From the NCBI GenBank assembly GCA_030268105.1, contig BSDZ01000114.1:434001-498000 (forward strand): a DNA stretch of 64,000 bases, in the 5' to 3' direction. This DNA comes from Volvox africanus. Its lineage: Eukaryota; Chlorophyta; Chlorophyceae; Chlamydomonadales; Volvocaceae. The translations under genes and the position numbers were made by a program. Shown here piece after piece: positions 1 to 12,175 of the stretch. Positions within the stretch are counted from its first letter, which is position 1, and each line of letters opens with the position of its first letter. The notes under the pieces are model-generated. The model worked only from the letters and a program-made list of their open reading frames with translations. It searched no databases and was not told where the DNA came from.

Positions 1-1
1 A

Positions 2-484
2 GAGTGGTACGGTGACATGTACGGCGGTGATCTGGATTTAGTGGATTCAATCTACGTCGGCGTTCCTGGGGCAGCTTCGGGCCTCGTTACCCAGGGTTTG
101 GCCGCGTCAGGGCCGACTAGCAGGAAGCGGAGAAGTGTGGAAAGCAGAGACTTGGATGGCGGCCTCGGCGGCGACATGGCCTCACATTTTCCAGTAACCC
201 TAACCCTTTGTACACCGCTCGGCAGCGCTGCCGACGGCTTGAGTGCTTCCAGCGGCAGTCCCCGCGGCGCCCCTGGCACCCTGTGCTCCCGGCGCGTCAG
301 CTCCGATGCCGATTCCGCAGTTGGTGTGTTCCCTAGGCATTCCATTTTCCAGAATGCCGTATTCCAACCCCGCGAAGAGGAGCGGTGCGAGGACGACGAG
401 GAAGGACAGGAATATGGGGCTGCGCTTGAAGATGTCGCAGAAAGGTCGATGGAAGACGAGGACGAGGATGCTGCTGCTGCTTGA
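2..484 (+). CDS. 3' end of an unrecognised gene (acidic C-terminal tail)
   Basis: The frame is already open at the window edge and runs 161 codons to a TGA at 482-484, so this is a C-terminal piece whose start lies outside. The visible protein has a Ser/Ala-rich middle with a basic patch (RKRR) and ends in a strongly acidic tail, including EDEDEDAAAA. I recognise no domain. Codons are GC-rich, like the other host genes here. A splice inside it cannot be excluded (an ATTTTCCAG acceptor-like motif lies near 350), so the final exon could be shorter. Function unknown. Confidence 0.5.
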   Translation, partial: EWYGDMYGGDLDLVDSIYVGVPGAASGLVTQGLAASGPTSRKRRSVESRDLDGGLGGDMASHFPVTLTLCTPLGSAADGLSASSGSPRGAPGTLCSRRVSSDADSAVGVFPRHSIFQNAVFQPREEERCEDDEEGQEYGAALEDVAERSMEDEDEDAAAA

Positions 485-1962
485 TTGGTGGATTGGTCAG
501 CAGTTGGAGTTGCAGTGAGGGGCTCGAGAAGCCAATGGTCTTGCTAGGTCTTATCTTATCCGAAAGGTAAAATAGCTGGAGTGCTGGAGGGCGTGTAGCA
601 GCAGGTCCTGGTAAAAGCTACGAAGAGGTCGAGTAGAACACGATGCTGATATCGGTGTCGATGTTGGTGTCTCTATCGTTGTCGGGCCAGCGGGCGGGCG
701 GGCGCTGAGGATGAGTCATATTACACATGGTTCAGCAGTGCCGTGTGGTGAACTGTGTTCGCACCCCCCTGGGGCCGGGTAAGCCCTGAACAATCTCGGG
801 GAGCTGTGGGGCACTCAAAAAACACATCTCATCACCGTCATGGTCGTTGTTTCCGTCATCATCACAGTTCTTTCATGACAGGTAACGGCGTAGGGGTGTC
901 ACGAGGCGGTAAAAGGCGTGGCCTCGGGGTGCATGTGCATGCGAAAGGTGGAGGTGCTCGAGTGGCATAGACGACGCCCGGGGATAGGTAGAGGGTATGT
1001 TAGCTCGCATCATCAAGGGTTGTGGTCCCTGTTGGCTGGGTGGTGGCCGCCAGGCAGGCAGACAGACAGGCAGGCAGGCAGAGGCGGGTGTCGGTGTGGG
1101 TATGGGTGTGGGTGTCGGTGTGAGTGCGTCCCTGTTGTTCACGTGGGAGGACGACCTCTCCCTCAGAGCGGTGAAATTAACAAAAATAGACACGAACAGG
1201 AGAGCCCCAACGGGTATTAATTCCTTACTCATGACGGGTAACCAGTGTTGATGACCGAACATGGTAAGTGGGTCGGTAGGCAGGAGTGGAGGGCGGGGGG
1301 GCAGGAGCGTGCCGATTGCTATCCGACTGCTACCTGCTCTGTTGGCCACCATTAAATCCTGCAGGCTGTCGCCAGGTGGCGGTACCTGGCCATGATGAGC
1401 CTAACGCGCTTCCGCCTCGTCATGTTCCGTCCCTTTGGCCCCGGCTGATTTCTATTTAAAAGCTGTGGCTCTGTGCCCCTCATGGGCGACCGTGATGGCG
1501 TTTTATTTATGTGACTATGTATTCATGATATTTGGACGCCGCTTACAGGCCACCAGCGGCCGCGAGTAGTGAAGGTGAAGGGCGATGTGCACAAGAGCAG
1601 TGCCGGAGCAGTCTCCGGATGTCTATCAACGGCCTTCGTGCGTCGCGGTGGGTGTGAGAAGTCTGGAAGTCAATCCCCTGGCATCGCATAATGCCGACGA
1701 AGAATCTATTACCGCACAGTCGGGGACATTTGAATGAGAAGGGGGCTCCAGTGGCGGGAGGTGTACAGATTTAGGTTTATAGGAAATGTAAGGGCATTAC
1801 CTGTTTTCTAAGTACGGCCGAAGACTGAGTTTAACCACAGACGCAGCAACAGCGGAGACAGCAGCCGTTAAGTGAAAAACGACTGCGACGGTCTTTAGCA
1901 GTTACCACCCTGTGCTTTTGTAACTCTGCTGGCAATTGTGAAACAGCGAACTTAGCCCACAC
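485..1962. other. Spacer with low-complexity tracts; no confident gene
   Basis: It holds GGCA/GACA tetramer runs near 1051-1080 and GGGTGT-type hexamers near 1085-1125. A minus-strand open frame from an ATG at 1262 down to 873 begins with a plausible single membrane segment (about 20 hydrophobic residues after MSKEL) and then runs into TP repeats made by the hexamer tract. It could be the first exon of a small membrane protein, but I see no convincing partner exon. Confidence 0.4.
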
Positions 1963-2620
1963 CGGCTCTCGGGTATAATGACAGTGTATCCTATCATTGC
2001 AAGCAGTACGTTGTGAAATGCAACTACGGAGCATGGTGCAGAACAAAGCAAATAGGGACGATAAGGGTAAGAGTGAAAAGATGAGAACAGGCAATGTGAG
2101 CAGTGTGTGAAGATGTATAAATCACGGAAGCCAGATATTATGTGAGGTAGCATAAGCAGAGATGATGGCGATACCTGAGTTCATCTTTAAAGCTTCGACG
2201 ACATTCGATTCCGTACGTTAAGACGCGGTTCATTTGTTCACTCATGCACATGATGGGTTGACCCACCATGGGGCGCTGCCAGATTGCGATGCGCTCGAGC
2301 CCAGCCTGGGCTATAGTTGTTTCTGTTTGCATGTTGGCTGTAGCGCCTGCCGACATGAACAGAGCAAGCGGAGAGAGAATTGAAATCTTATTGCCATAAT
2401 ATTCTTCGAGTTACGAAATTGTATATGTACTGGACAAAAGGACTGCCGTGACGTATTCATGGATGTATCTTTCCGCACAATGATTTATCTGAAACTATTT
2501 TTTCTTAATGGTCACCTTTCATATGAGAGAGCGAAGGTGAGGGAGGGGGATTATCAAGCATCGTGTGTGTGTGTGGGGAAGATAGGGGCCACTTGAGAAA
2601 AGCCGCATGGGCACTCTATG

Positions 2621-2653
<33 letters not shown>

Positions 2654-5095
2654 AGAACGCTTCCTTGAACATCCTGGTTAACCTATCCCCACCGATATGC
2701 CTTAGAATGTCCCGAAAGCAGTTCATGGCCGGCGACTTGGTCCTTGGGAACTCTATTATTTTCACTCGCAGTAGTCATGCACTATGCCTGTGGGAAGCTA
2801 TAGGTTGTGGGACGTGTTGTGTTTGGGTGCACATACGTCCCGCACATATACGCGCTGTGTATGTACGTGGATCCCACTAGCCACTGCATGATATGCAGAC
2901 CCGAACCGGACCCTGCCTATGGGGCAGACCTATTGCGTGTGCTAGCTTCCGCAGGTTTCCACTGGCTTAGGTCCTACGCTGGCTGGCTGCTGGGCTTGCT
3001 ACGCCCCTCCCTATAGGGCACGCGTGCTAATTAGCGGCTCTGGTGCGCATATTTACCAGGCATCATGCCATTGTATGTTAGGTGTATGAATGCCCTTGAA
3101 TTCTCCCACCTGTGTCTATCCTTGGGGTCTGCGTCGCGATAGGTTCGTGTGCGTTCTTTCGACAGCGAGGCTACTGGGCACCCAACAGGATCGCACAAGC
3201 AGCCTAGCCTGAAGCTTGGCAATCTACATGCATGCGCGGATATCTCCAACGCGTATGTCGTGTCCCATGTGGCAGATTGAGGCAGGGGCGCATTTAGGTT
3301 TTGAAAGCTTTGGACTTGGATTTACCCCTATATATCGTGTTATTTGAATACCTACTGAAAGCATTATAGAGCTGTAGTGGTTCTGTTCCATCCGGTCCCT
3401 TCGTTAGACGATGCGCAGCTCAGCTCCCTAACCGCTAGAGTTCCCAATTTCTGGCATGGAGAAGATCAAATGTAAAATAGACACAGGTGTAGATTTAAAC
3501 GGGCGATTTAGGACTGCAATGCGCTTCAAGCCCTAGCTTCACCGTTCCGCCGTCCTATTCATCAGAAGCATACGATCACTTTCGGCGATTGCAAGAAGGA
3601 AATGGCGCTTTTTCTTAGGTAAGGCAAAGCTAATCAGGCGGTTGGAACTGAGAACCAGTTGCTGACATTGCTTGGCTCGTACACTTGGGGGGTGGAGGCA
3701 GGGCTGACAAAAGCGTCGTTCTACCTTTTGCTAGCGCTTATTGAAGCTACACAACTCACTACTCTTACATAACAAACTTACATACAAAGCGTTCGAGTCT
3801 CCTGCGGTATTCAGAAGGCCGTTGTAGATCGTGAAGCACAGCATGGCGACGGAGCTTGTTTCTTTTCGTCAAGGTGGAGGGTCGGCAGCTGCGGCGGTGA
3901 GTGTCAATATAATACTCTTAGACTTCTAGACTTCCGCAACGAAAAGAAAGGGAAATCGCAATGAAAAGAGGAAGCGGACGTTCAGTTGGCACCCCCGGCT
4001 GAAATAAGCTATTCCTTATAGGACGCGCGTTAGCTGCGCTTGTGAATGCTATACATGTAAACGCTCGTCTCCAGGTCGTTTGTTGGAGGTGGTCAGGTGT
4101 TTCGACTGTCCTTGACAAAGCCCTTGTGATTCTTTGTTCATGGCCTGCCCAACCCGCCCTCCTCTTGGCGTGCGCACAGGATCCTACCTAAGCTATAATT
4201 TACAGCATAGATATTCATTTCGACATTTAACTCCAAACTGCTCTGTCGCCCCGCACTCGCGTCTCCACGACCCCTTTGGCTCTGTCAGGTCTCCCCCGTG
4301 GACTCGGAGAACAGGCGCGCGCTGGACAGGGCGGTGGGCCTGCACCGCACGCGGATAGCAGAGGCCAGCGGCCAGCAGCAGGTACATAGGGTTGTCGCGT
4401 CCGCTTCCGCGTGTTTCCCTTGGTTTCTTTCGACGCCGGCAGTGCACGACGATCACGGGTTGGGTTTCTATCCGCGACACTCTCTGTCCGCGGGGATCCG
4501 AGTCGCACTCCACTTGACGGCTCTCTCACTGTGCACCTGCCCGCGCCCCACTCCCCGGGTTGCAGGTGGATCACCGGGCGCTGGAGGGCGTCCACAACGC
4601 CGCACTGAAGGAGGCGGCGGCGGCGTTTGGCACTCAGGTGATGAGGTTCGGGTGTGTGCGCATCTTCGAGTATTGTAGAGACCTAGCCTTGTGCGGGCGC
4701 TTGATCGAGTGACGGGTGGCGGGCGGGGTGGCTTTGTGACGTGAAAATGGATAGCGCTATCGGCGCTGCCCATGTGTCCCTTTGTGTATGCTCACGCGCA
4801 CACAACACGCCCCATATGTTGTCCCCCCCTCCAACAAATGCCGCCCTCCTTTACAACCAGGCTCGGGGCAGCGCCGCCGAGAAGGAGGTCTTCCTGCGCG
4901 AGAAGACGGCCTCCATGGCGCACATCCTGTGTCTTAACAAGCACGCTGAGCTTAAGGCGCGTGCGGATAAGCAGCTGGAGGCGGCGTGCAAGAGCTTCGC
5001 GGAGGTGAGCCCGAGGCAGAGTGTTTCACGGACTGAGGAGGGAGGAACAAGGGCAGGAACTGGCTGTTGATGTCAGCACTGCGGAACTCCTGTTG
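1963..5095. repeat. Left arm of a 3.13 kb inverted duplication
   Basis: Every position x matches the reverse complement at about 13618-x (13619-x beyond 4815, 13621-x at the outer end). I noticed only a handful of differences: a C7/C6 tract near 4825, an A/G at about 4660, and length changes in the dinucleotide tracts near 2570 and 2625. Identity is therefore above 99%. The arm carries 1.9 kb of upstream DNA and exons 1-4 of the coiled-coil gene. From 1963 to 3842 I see no coding sequence; this stretch probably includes that gene's promoter. Confidence 0.95.
2625..2653. repeat. (AC)n microsatellite in left arm
   Basis: A 29-nt AC tract. The mirror (TG)n in the right arm (10965-10995) is 31 nt, so the arms have diverged by one dinucleotide unit here. 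Confidence 0.95.
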
Positions 5096-7425
5096 TTTTT
5101 AGCATCAATGTCGTCCGCGTCCCTTGTGTTGCCTCATCGTGTTCATTCCGCGCCTCTCGACCCCTGTCCCCCTCCTCCGGGCCCTTGCACGACCTCTCCA
5201 ACAGTCCATGTCGGCGGCAGAGGGCGGCGACCTGACAGCGGCGGTGTCGCAGCTGCGCGGTCTCCTGCATGCGTATGGGATGGACGCGAGCCTGGGCCAG
5301 GACAGGTTTATGTGGGTGAGTTCGCTTGGTTGTGAGCACCCGAAAATGTAGCTGTCCAGGTGGCACGACTAAGCAGCGCAGGGAGGAGCTGGCAACGAGA
5401 CACGTCTCTGTGAAAGGGACGTCATGATGGGTCGCGTTATGGTTGGCCTCGCCGTTATGGCCGCGTGTGCTTTTTTGATTTGTGGACCCATGGGCATACA
5501 TACGCCCTTGCGTGTTTAGGTGCGACCATTCCCAGCAAGCCGGCGCCGGTGCGGCTTCCGCACCCCAGTCCAGACGCCTTTCTGCTCCTACACTCCTCGC
5601 TCTCCTCGCACCCATCCCCATGGCCTCCTCCCTGTCCTCCTCCTGCCCCGGCGTGCTCCACTGCGCAGGCTGCTGAGGCCTTGGCGGGCCGTGTAGTCCT
5701 TGACTTGGTGGCGCTGGTGCGCGCGGGGCACGAGCGACTGGCCGAGGAGAAGGCGGCACATTCGCAGCTGAAGGATGTCTTCGAGGGGGTGAGTAGCTGC
5801 CGTCGTGGCTGCGCCAGCTGCTGTTATTGCCATGCAAGGCCTTGTGCGGTGTCGGGTGTAGAGAAGGGGTCGAGCCGCAGTCTGAGTGGCGTGTTTGGGG
5901 TTCGGAAAGGATGTCGTCACTCCTTGGCTAAATATGTGTAGGTTCACATTTGGTGCGCGGCACTCCGTTTGTCCTCGCGGTTTGCTTCACTGACCCATCA
6001 ATCCCCCATCCCCATCGCCCACGTGGCGCATGGCGGTACTGCTTTCGTACCGTGATTACCATACAGGACTCGGAACTCTCGCGCCACAACCAGGCCGTCG
6101 CAATGGTGGCTGATGTGGTGCGGCGGCAACAGTTGCAGGGTGCGGAACAGGGAATGGCGGCGTTGGGGAAGCGTCTGGCGGAGGAGAGTGCCAAGCTGTC
6201 GGAGGGGTCAGCGGTCGCTACTGCTCGTGATGCCTTGGCGGCGGCGGAAAAGGAGGTGGAGGCGCTGCGGAGGCGGTTGGCAGTGGTGGCGGCGGATTGC
6301 GGACTGAACGCGGAGAAGATGGTGGAGAGGTGGGTGGTCCCTAGCTCGTTATCCCCCTGCTGTGAGGGTTTACCATTCTGCACCATGGGCCGATTTCGTC
6401 CCAGCATCGGACGACCCTACCCTCCCCTGCAAAAACTCCCATCATCTCCTCAAGTCTTGGCTAACGCGCGATGTGACCTTGGGTGGGCTTCATGCAGGCA
6501 TCAGGCAGACTTGGCGGCTGTCAAGGAGGAGCTGCGGGAGGCGGTGTTGGCGGCGAAGGTCGCTAGGGTGGCGCGGGGTACTGCGGTTCATGCGTTGGAG
6601 ACGTTGCGGGCGGAGTTGGCCACGAAGACGGCGGAGGCAGAGGCCGCATTGCAGGAAGCGGAGCAAGCCAAAGTGGCGTTGGCGGAGGTGCGTGGACGGA
6701 CAGACAGACTGCCTGACTGACTGTCAGCTCTCAGAGACGAAACATCGCGGGGGCTTGGTTGGAGACAGGGAATGGAGCGAGGGTGACATGCCGTTGCTCG
6801 TTTTTATGGGCGCAGCTTCCTTCGTTCGTTGAGTTCGTTGAGCTTTTCGATATTTGCAGCTGCGTGTCTACCTGTCCCGACAGCTCCTATCTTTCCTGCC
6901 CGTGCCCCGCAGGCACAATGCACCCTGGCTGCGCTGCAGCGGAACGGGGCCTCCTCCCCGCTTGCCGGCTCGGACGAGATGAGGACTCAGCCGCAGACGC
7001 CGCCTTTGGGTGATGCCACCGTCGGGGTGCGGCGAAGCGGACGTCCGGCGGCTGCGGTACGGAGGGCTGCCGCCACGACAGCATCACCTGCGGCCGCTCC
7101 AAGCCCCGCGTCAGGGCGTGGATGTGGTCCAGCATCGGCGACACGGGCTGCAGCCGCGGCAGCGGAAGCAGCGGTAGCAACGACAGCTGCAGCCCGCACC
7201 TCTGGGCGTTGCAGGGTTCGGGCTTCAGAGTTGTTGGCAGCGGCGGTGGTGCCGGTGGCGTTGGAATCGTCTACGCCGCCATTGGAGGTGATTGCGGTCA
7301 AGGGCAAGCGCGGCCGGACAACGGTGGGGTCCGACTGCACCACAGGGGTTGAACCGGTGGGGGCTGCGGCTGAACAGCGTGCATCTCGACGGCAGCGCAC
7401 GGTGGTGGACGGCATTGACCTGTAG
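3843..7425 (+). CDS. Nine-exon coiled-coil protein, about 519 aa, function unknown
   Basis: Exons read from splice motifs: 3843-3896, 4289-4381, 4566-4637, 4861-5004, 5205-5315, 5669-5788, 6067-6329, 6498-6687 and 6913-7425. All join in frame; every intron is phase 0 except that after exon 7 (phase 2). The start is an ATG whose 18-codon exon ends at a GCGGTGAGT donor. Residues of about 20-350 are rich in Ala, Glu, Leu, Lys and Gln with heptad-like spacing (for example EKEVEALRRRLAV and LRAELATKTAEAEAAL), as expected for coiled coils. The last 170 residues are Ala/Ser/Pro-rich, probably disordered, with basic clusters and a VVDGIDL end. There is no motor, kinase or other catalytic motif. A structural or cytoskeletal role is possible but is only inference. 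Exons 1-4 sit in the left arm of the inverted duplication and exons 5-9 in its spacer. Exon 1 is the least certain. Confidence 0.75.
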
Positions 7426-8523
7426 TCGGTGTCCAGCACTGCCTCTTTCAGACAGTCCCGCTCTTGGCTCTCGCAACATGGACAGACAGGAGCACTGCTA
7501 TTTATATCTATCTTGGCATTTTTGCGGATGGGGCAGAGTCAGGACAGCTTTCAGGCTCACGCAGGCGTGTGTGCAGCACTCAGACAATGCGTGCAAGGCA
7601 GGGCTGTGTATGGTGCCCTGCTCATTAGATAGGTAGTTTAAGTGTGTATTATGTGCTGGATTGCATGCCAGCTGCGAAGAACGGATGATGCTCCAAGCAC
7701 TGCAAAGCTCACGGCCGCAAGCAGGTTGAATCCGACTTTCTGCTTTGTTTGGTTCTCCGTTTTCCGTTTAGTTTCCGTTTAGTTTGGTTCTGGTTATTGT
7801 TCTGGCTATTGGGATCGGATGTATTTATGCGAACGTGTTGGGACGTTTTCAGGGGGCGATGCTTCCTTCACCTCACATCTGTCACCTTCATTTTGGGCTT
7901 GGCATCGGGCGTCATGTATGTATGGGTGATGCCATATACATGAATATATACATATATATACACACACAAACACACACACATATATGTATATATATGTATA
8001 TATATGTTTATGTTTATATGGCAATCATCAGCCTTTGGGTACGCCACAATAATTAGGCCCCTGTGTCTTGCTAGCTAGGTTATTTATGGACTGCTCGCCG
8101 GCCACCGTGAATGATTGATGCGTGATCCGACCGCCAATCCCTGTGTACCGTGAGTGCATATATGTACGACTGTGTACGTTGCTGGTACGGACAGGGTTTA
8201 CCAACAAATGAGATCGTCCTAGTTTGGCTGTTGATCAAGTGGTTAGAACTGTGTGGTGGTATTACTTCCCTTGTCAGTTCTGATAGACTCCGGCTTGAAA
8301 GACGACTCGATTTTATTCAAGTCATCGTAATGTAACGGCATAAGGCCCCAACGTACAGCCTAGGTCGATTGATGAATCAGCTGATGGATATGGCACCACC
8401 TCTGCTTTGAGCTTTCCGTAGCCTGGCATGTAGGTGGAGGACTGGATTGTTTACGGGATTTTTACAATTGATGAAAAGTCGTTGGCAGAATAACTCATTT
8501 TGAACACTTGGAGATGCTCAAGG
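7426..8523. other. 3' flank of the coiled-coil gene; no gene seen
   Basis: AT-richer than the gene upstream. It contains the TA/CA microsatellite noted separately and no open frame with host-like codon use. If the mirror copy of the gene is transcribed, its run-off would cross this stretch antisense to the 3' end of the intact gene. Confidence 0.5.
7938..8020. repeat. TATA/CACA compound microsatellite
   Basis: Alternating ATATAC, ACACAC and ATATGT runs, largely self-complementary. Confidence 0.9.
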
Positions 8524-8614
8524 CAACAGGAGTTCCGCAGTGTTGACATCAACAGCCAGTTCCTGCCCTTGTTCCTCCCTCCTCAGTCCGTGAAACACTC
8601 TGCCTCGGGCTCAC

Positions 8615-9775
8615 CTCCGCGAAGCTCTTGCACGCCGCCTCCAGCTGCTTATCCGCACGCGCCTTAAGCTCAGCGTGCTTGTTAAGACACAGGATGTGCG
8701 CCATGGAGGCCGTCTTCTCGCGCAGGAAGACCTCCTTCTCGGCGGCGCTGCCCCGAGCCTGGTTGTAAAGGAGGGCGGCATTTGTTGGAGGGGGGACAAC
8801 ATATGGGGCGTGTTGTGTGCGCGTGAGCATACACAAAGGGACACATGGGCAGCGCCGATAGCGCTATCCATTTTCACGTCACAAAGCCACCCCGCCCGCC
8901 ACCCGTCACTCGATCAAGCGCCCGCACAAGGCTAGGTCTCTACAATACTCGAAGACGCGCACACACCCGAACCTCATCACCTGAGTGCCAAACGCCGCCG
9001 CCGCCTCCTTCAGTGCGGCGTTGTGGACGCCCTCCAGCGCCCGGTGATCCACCTGCAACCCGGGGAGTGGGGCGCGGGCAGGTGCACAGTGAGAGAGCCG
9101 TCAAGTGGAGTGCGACTCGGATCCCCGCGGACAGAGAGTGTCGCGGATAGAAACCCAACCCGTGATCGTCGTGCACTGCCGGCGTCGAAAGAAACCAAGG
9201 GAAACACGCGGAAGCGGACGCGACAACCCTATGTACCTGCTGCTGGCCGCTGGCCTCTGCTATCCGCGTGCGGTGCAGGCCCACCGCCCTGTCCAGCGCG
9301 CGCCTGTTCTCCGAGTCCACGGGGGAGACCTGACAGAGCCAAAGGGGTCGTGGAGACGCGAGTGCGGGGCGACAGAGCAGTTTGGAGTTAAATGTCGAAA
9401 TGAATATCTATGCTGTAAATTATAGCTTAGGTAGGATCCTGTGCGCACGCCAAGAGGAGGGCGGGTTGGGCAGGCCATGAACAAAGAATCACAAGGGCTT
9501 TGTCAAGGACAGTCGAAACACCTGACCACCTCCAACAAACGACCTGGAGACGAGCGTTTACATGTATAGCATTCACAAGCGCAGCTAACGCGCGTCCTAT
9601 AAGGAATAGCTTATTTCAGCCGGGGGTGCCAACTGAACGTCCGCTTCCTCTTTTCATTGCGATTTCCCTTTCTTTTCGTTGCGGAAGTCTAGAAGTCTAA
9701 GAGTATTATATTGACACTCACCGCCGCAGCTGCCGACCCTCCACCTTGACGAAAAGAAACAAGCTCCGTCGCCAT
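8615..9775 (-). pseudogene. Mirror-image, 3'-truncated copy of the coiled-coil gene (exons 1-4)
   Basis: Exon copies lie at 9775-9722, 9329-9237, 9052-8981 and 8758-8615, with splice sites and reading frame intact. The arm also carries 1.9 kb of upstream DNA, so the copy probably kept its promoter. Exons 5-9 are missing because the duplication ends at 8524. A transcript would run leftwards, towards and then antisense to the intact gene. The copied part would encode about 121 residues before reading into intron. Confidence 0.85.
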
Positions 9776-10963
9776 GCTGTGCTTCACGATCTACAACGGC
9801 CTTCTGAATACCGCAGGAGACTCGAACGCTTTGTATGTAAGTTTGTTATGTAAGAGTAGTGAGTTGTGTAGCTTCAATAAGCGCTAGCAAAAGGTAGAAC
9901 GACGCTTTTGTCAGCCCTGCCTCCACCCCCCAAGTGTACGAGCCAAGCAATGTCAGCAACTGGTTCTCAGTTCCAACCGCCTGATTAGCTTTGCCTTACC
10001 TAAGAAAAAGCGCCATTTCCTTCTTGCAATCGCCGAAAGTGATCGTATGCTTCTGATGAATAGGACGGCGGAACGGTGAAGCTAGGGCTTGAAGCGCATT
10101 GCAGTCCTAAATCGCCCGTTTAAATCTACACCTGTGTCTATTTTACATTTGATCTTCTCCATGCCAGAAATTGGGAACTCTAGCGGTTAGGGAGCTGAGC
10201 TGCGCATCGTCTAACGAAGGGACCGGATGGAACAGAACCACTACAGCTCTATAATGCTTTCAGTAGGTATTCAAATAACACGATATATAGGGGTAAATCC
10301 AAGTCCAAAGCTTTCAAAACCTAAATGCGCCCCTGCCTCAATCTGCCACATGGGACACGACATACGCGTTGGAGATATCCGCGCATGCATGTAGATTGCC
10401 AAGCTTCAGGCTAGGCTGCTTGTGCGATCCTGTTGGGTGCCCAGTAGCCTCGCTGTCGAAAGAACGCACACGAACCTATCGCGACGCAGACCCCAAGGAT
10501 AGACACAGGTGGGAGAATTCAAGGGCATTCATACACCTAACATACAATGGCATGATGCCTGGTAAATATGCGCACCAGAGCCGCTAATTAGCACGCGTGC
10601 CCTATAGGGAGGGGCGTAGCAAGCCCAGCAGCCAGCCAGCGTAGGACCTAAGCCAGTGGAAACCTGCGGAAGCTAGCACACGCAATAGGTCTGCCCCATA
10701 GGCAGGGTCCGGTTCGGGTCTGCATATCATGCAGTGGCTAGTGGGATCCACGTACATACACAGCGCGTATATGTGCGGGACGTATGTGCACCCAAACACA
10801 ACACGTCCCACAACCTATAGCTTCCCACAGGCATAGTGCATGACTACTGCGAGTGAAAATAATAGAGTTCCCAAGGACCAAGTCGCCGGCCATGAACTGC
10901 TTTCGGGACATTCTAAGGCATATCGGTGGGGATAGGTTAACCAGGATGTTCAAGGAAGCGTTC

Positions 10964-10964
<1 letters not shown>

Positions 10965-10995
<31 letters not shown>
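10965..10995. repeat. (TG)n microsatellite in right arm
   Basis: Mirror of the AC tract in the left arm, longer by two bases. Confidence 0.95.
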
Positions 10996-10999
<4 letters not shown>

Positions 11000-11658
11000 C
11001 ATAGAGTGCCCATGCGGCTTTTCTCAAGTGGCCCCTATCTTCCCCCCCCACACACACGATGCTTGATAATCCCCCTCCCTCACCTTCGCTCTCTCATATG
11101 AAAGGTGACCATTAAGAAAAAATAGTTTCAGATAAATCATTGTGCGGAAAGATACATCCATGAATACGTCACGGCAGTCCTTTTGTCCAGTACGTATACA
11201 ATTTCGTAACTCGAAGAATATTATGGCAATAAGATTTCAATTCTCTCTCCGCTTGCTCTGTTCATGTCGGCAGGCGCTACAGCCAACATGCAAACAGAAA
11301 CAACTATAGCCCAGGCTGGGCTCGAGCGCATCGCAATCTGGCAGCGCCCCATGGTGGGTCAAACCCATCATGTGCATGAGTGAACAAATGAACCGCGTCT
11401 TAACGTACGGAATCGAATGTCGTCGAAGCTTTAAAGATGAACTCAGGTATCGCCATCATCTCTGCTTATGCTACCTCACATAATATCTGGCTTCCGTGAT
11501 TTATACATCTTCACACACTGCTCACATTGCCTGTTCTCATCTTTTCACTCTTACCCTTATCGTCCCTATTTGCTTTGTTCTGCACCATGCTCCGTAGTTG
11601 CATTTCACAACGTACTGCTTGCAATGATAGGATACACTGTCATTATACCCGAGAGCCG

Positions 11659-12175
11659 AGAGCACTAAAAACCTACACTCCTTTGCCGAAGGGTCCTGAA
11701 AGCTTTTACCCCGCTGGATTGGACCGTACCCTGTTGTGCGCAGGATTGGGAATGCGGCTGTTGAGCTTGCCTTGCCCACTGACATGAACATCCACCCTAC
11801 GTTTCATGTTTCACTGATCCGCCCCTATCGTGGCACTGAGCCCGTCGCCAATATCACTTACGCCCCTGCAGCGGTAAAACCGGGTTCTGAAACCTGGGTC
11901 GCAGGAAAGCAAAAGGTGTATGATGTGGAGCATGTGCTGGACTATCCCACTCGTCGTGTGGGTAGGCACAGACGCAAGCGCACAGTGTAAGAGTACTTGG
12001 TTAAATGGACCTGGTATTCTAGCAAGCATCACTCTTGGCAACCGGCATGCAATTTCTCGCCGGACATGAAGCCCATTTTAGAAGAGGTTCGTTTGCGTGC
12101 CACTCAGTCTCAAGGATCCCTGCGGTTGATGCTGCATGATGCAGTAAGGATGCTGCATACAGGAGGGGGGATAAC
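11659..12175 (+). pseudogene. Decayed Ty3/gypsy 3' end: integrase GPY/F region plus chromodomain
   Basis: It aligns by eye with the last part of the intact pol in the array (about 43255-43767). Shared features include a PRWIG-like stretch, the HPTFHVSL and RPYRGTEPV segments, the VAGKQKVYDVEHVLDY start of the chromodomain, and EYLVKWT. It is broken by frame changes near the start and by a TAA at 11988-11990 where the intact copy has a Tyr codon. It ends in a G-rich polypurine tract (about 12162-12175). It is clearly more diverged than the array copies, so it belongs to an older insertion of a related element. Everything upstream is replaced by the right arm of the inverted duplication. Confidence 0.85.

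Larger units (their letters stand above)
8524..11658. repeat. Right arm of the 3.13 kb inverted duplication
   Basis: Reverse complement of 1963-5095. Its inner end (8524) stops 91 bp into the copy of intron 4. Its outer end (11658) abuts directly a decayed Ty3/gypsy fragment whose homology starts within a few bases of the junction, so one breakpoint probably lay inside a retroelement. The direction of duplication follows from gene content: the left arm continues into the complete gene and the right arm does not. Confidence 0.95.

Noticed and set aside
195..210. CCCTAACCCT as a telomere remnant
   Set aside because: Fewer than two units, within a coding frame.
873..1352. 159-aa minus-strand open frame as a full gene
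   Set aside because: The second half is hexamer-repeat translation; only the first 45 residues look protein-like, so it is noted but not called.
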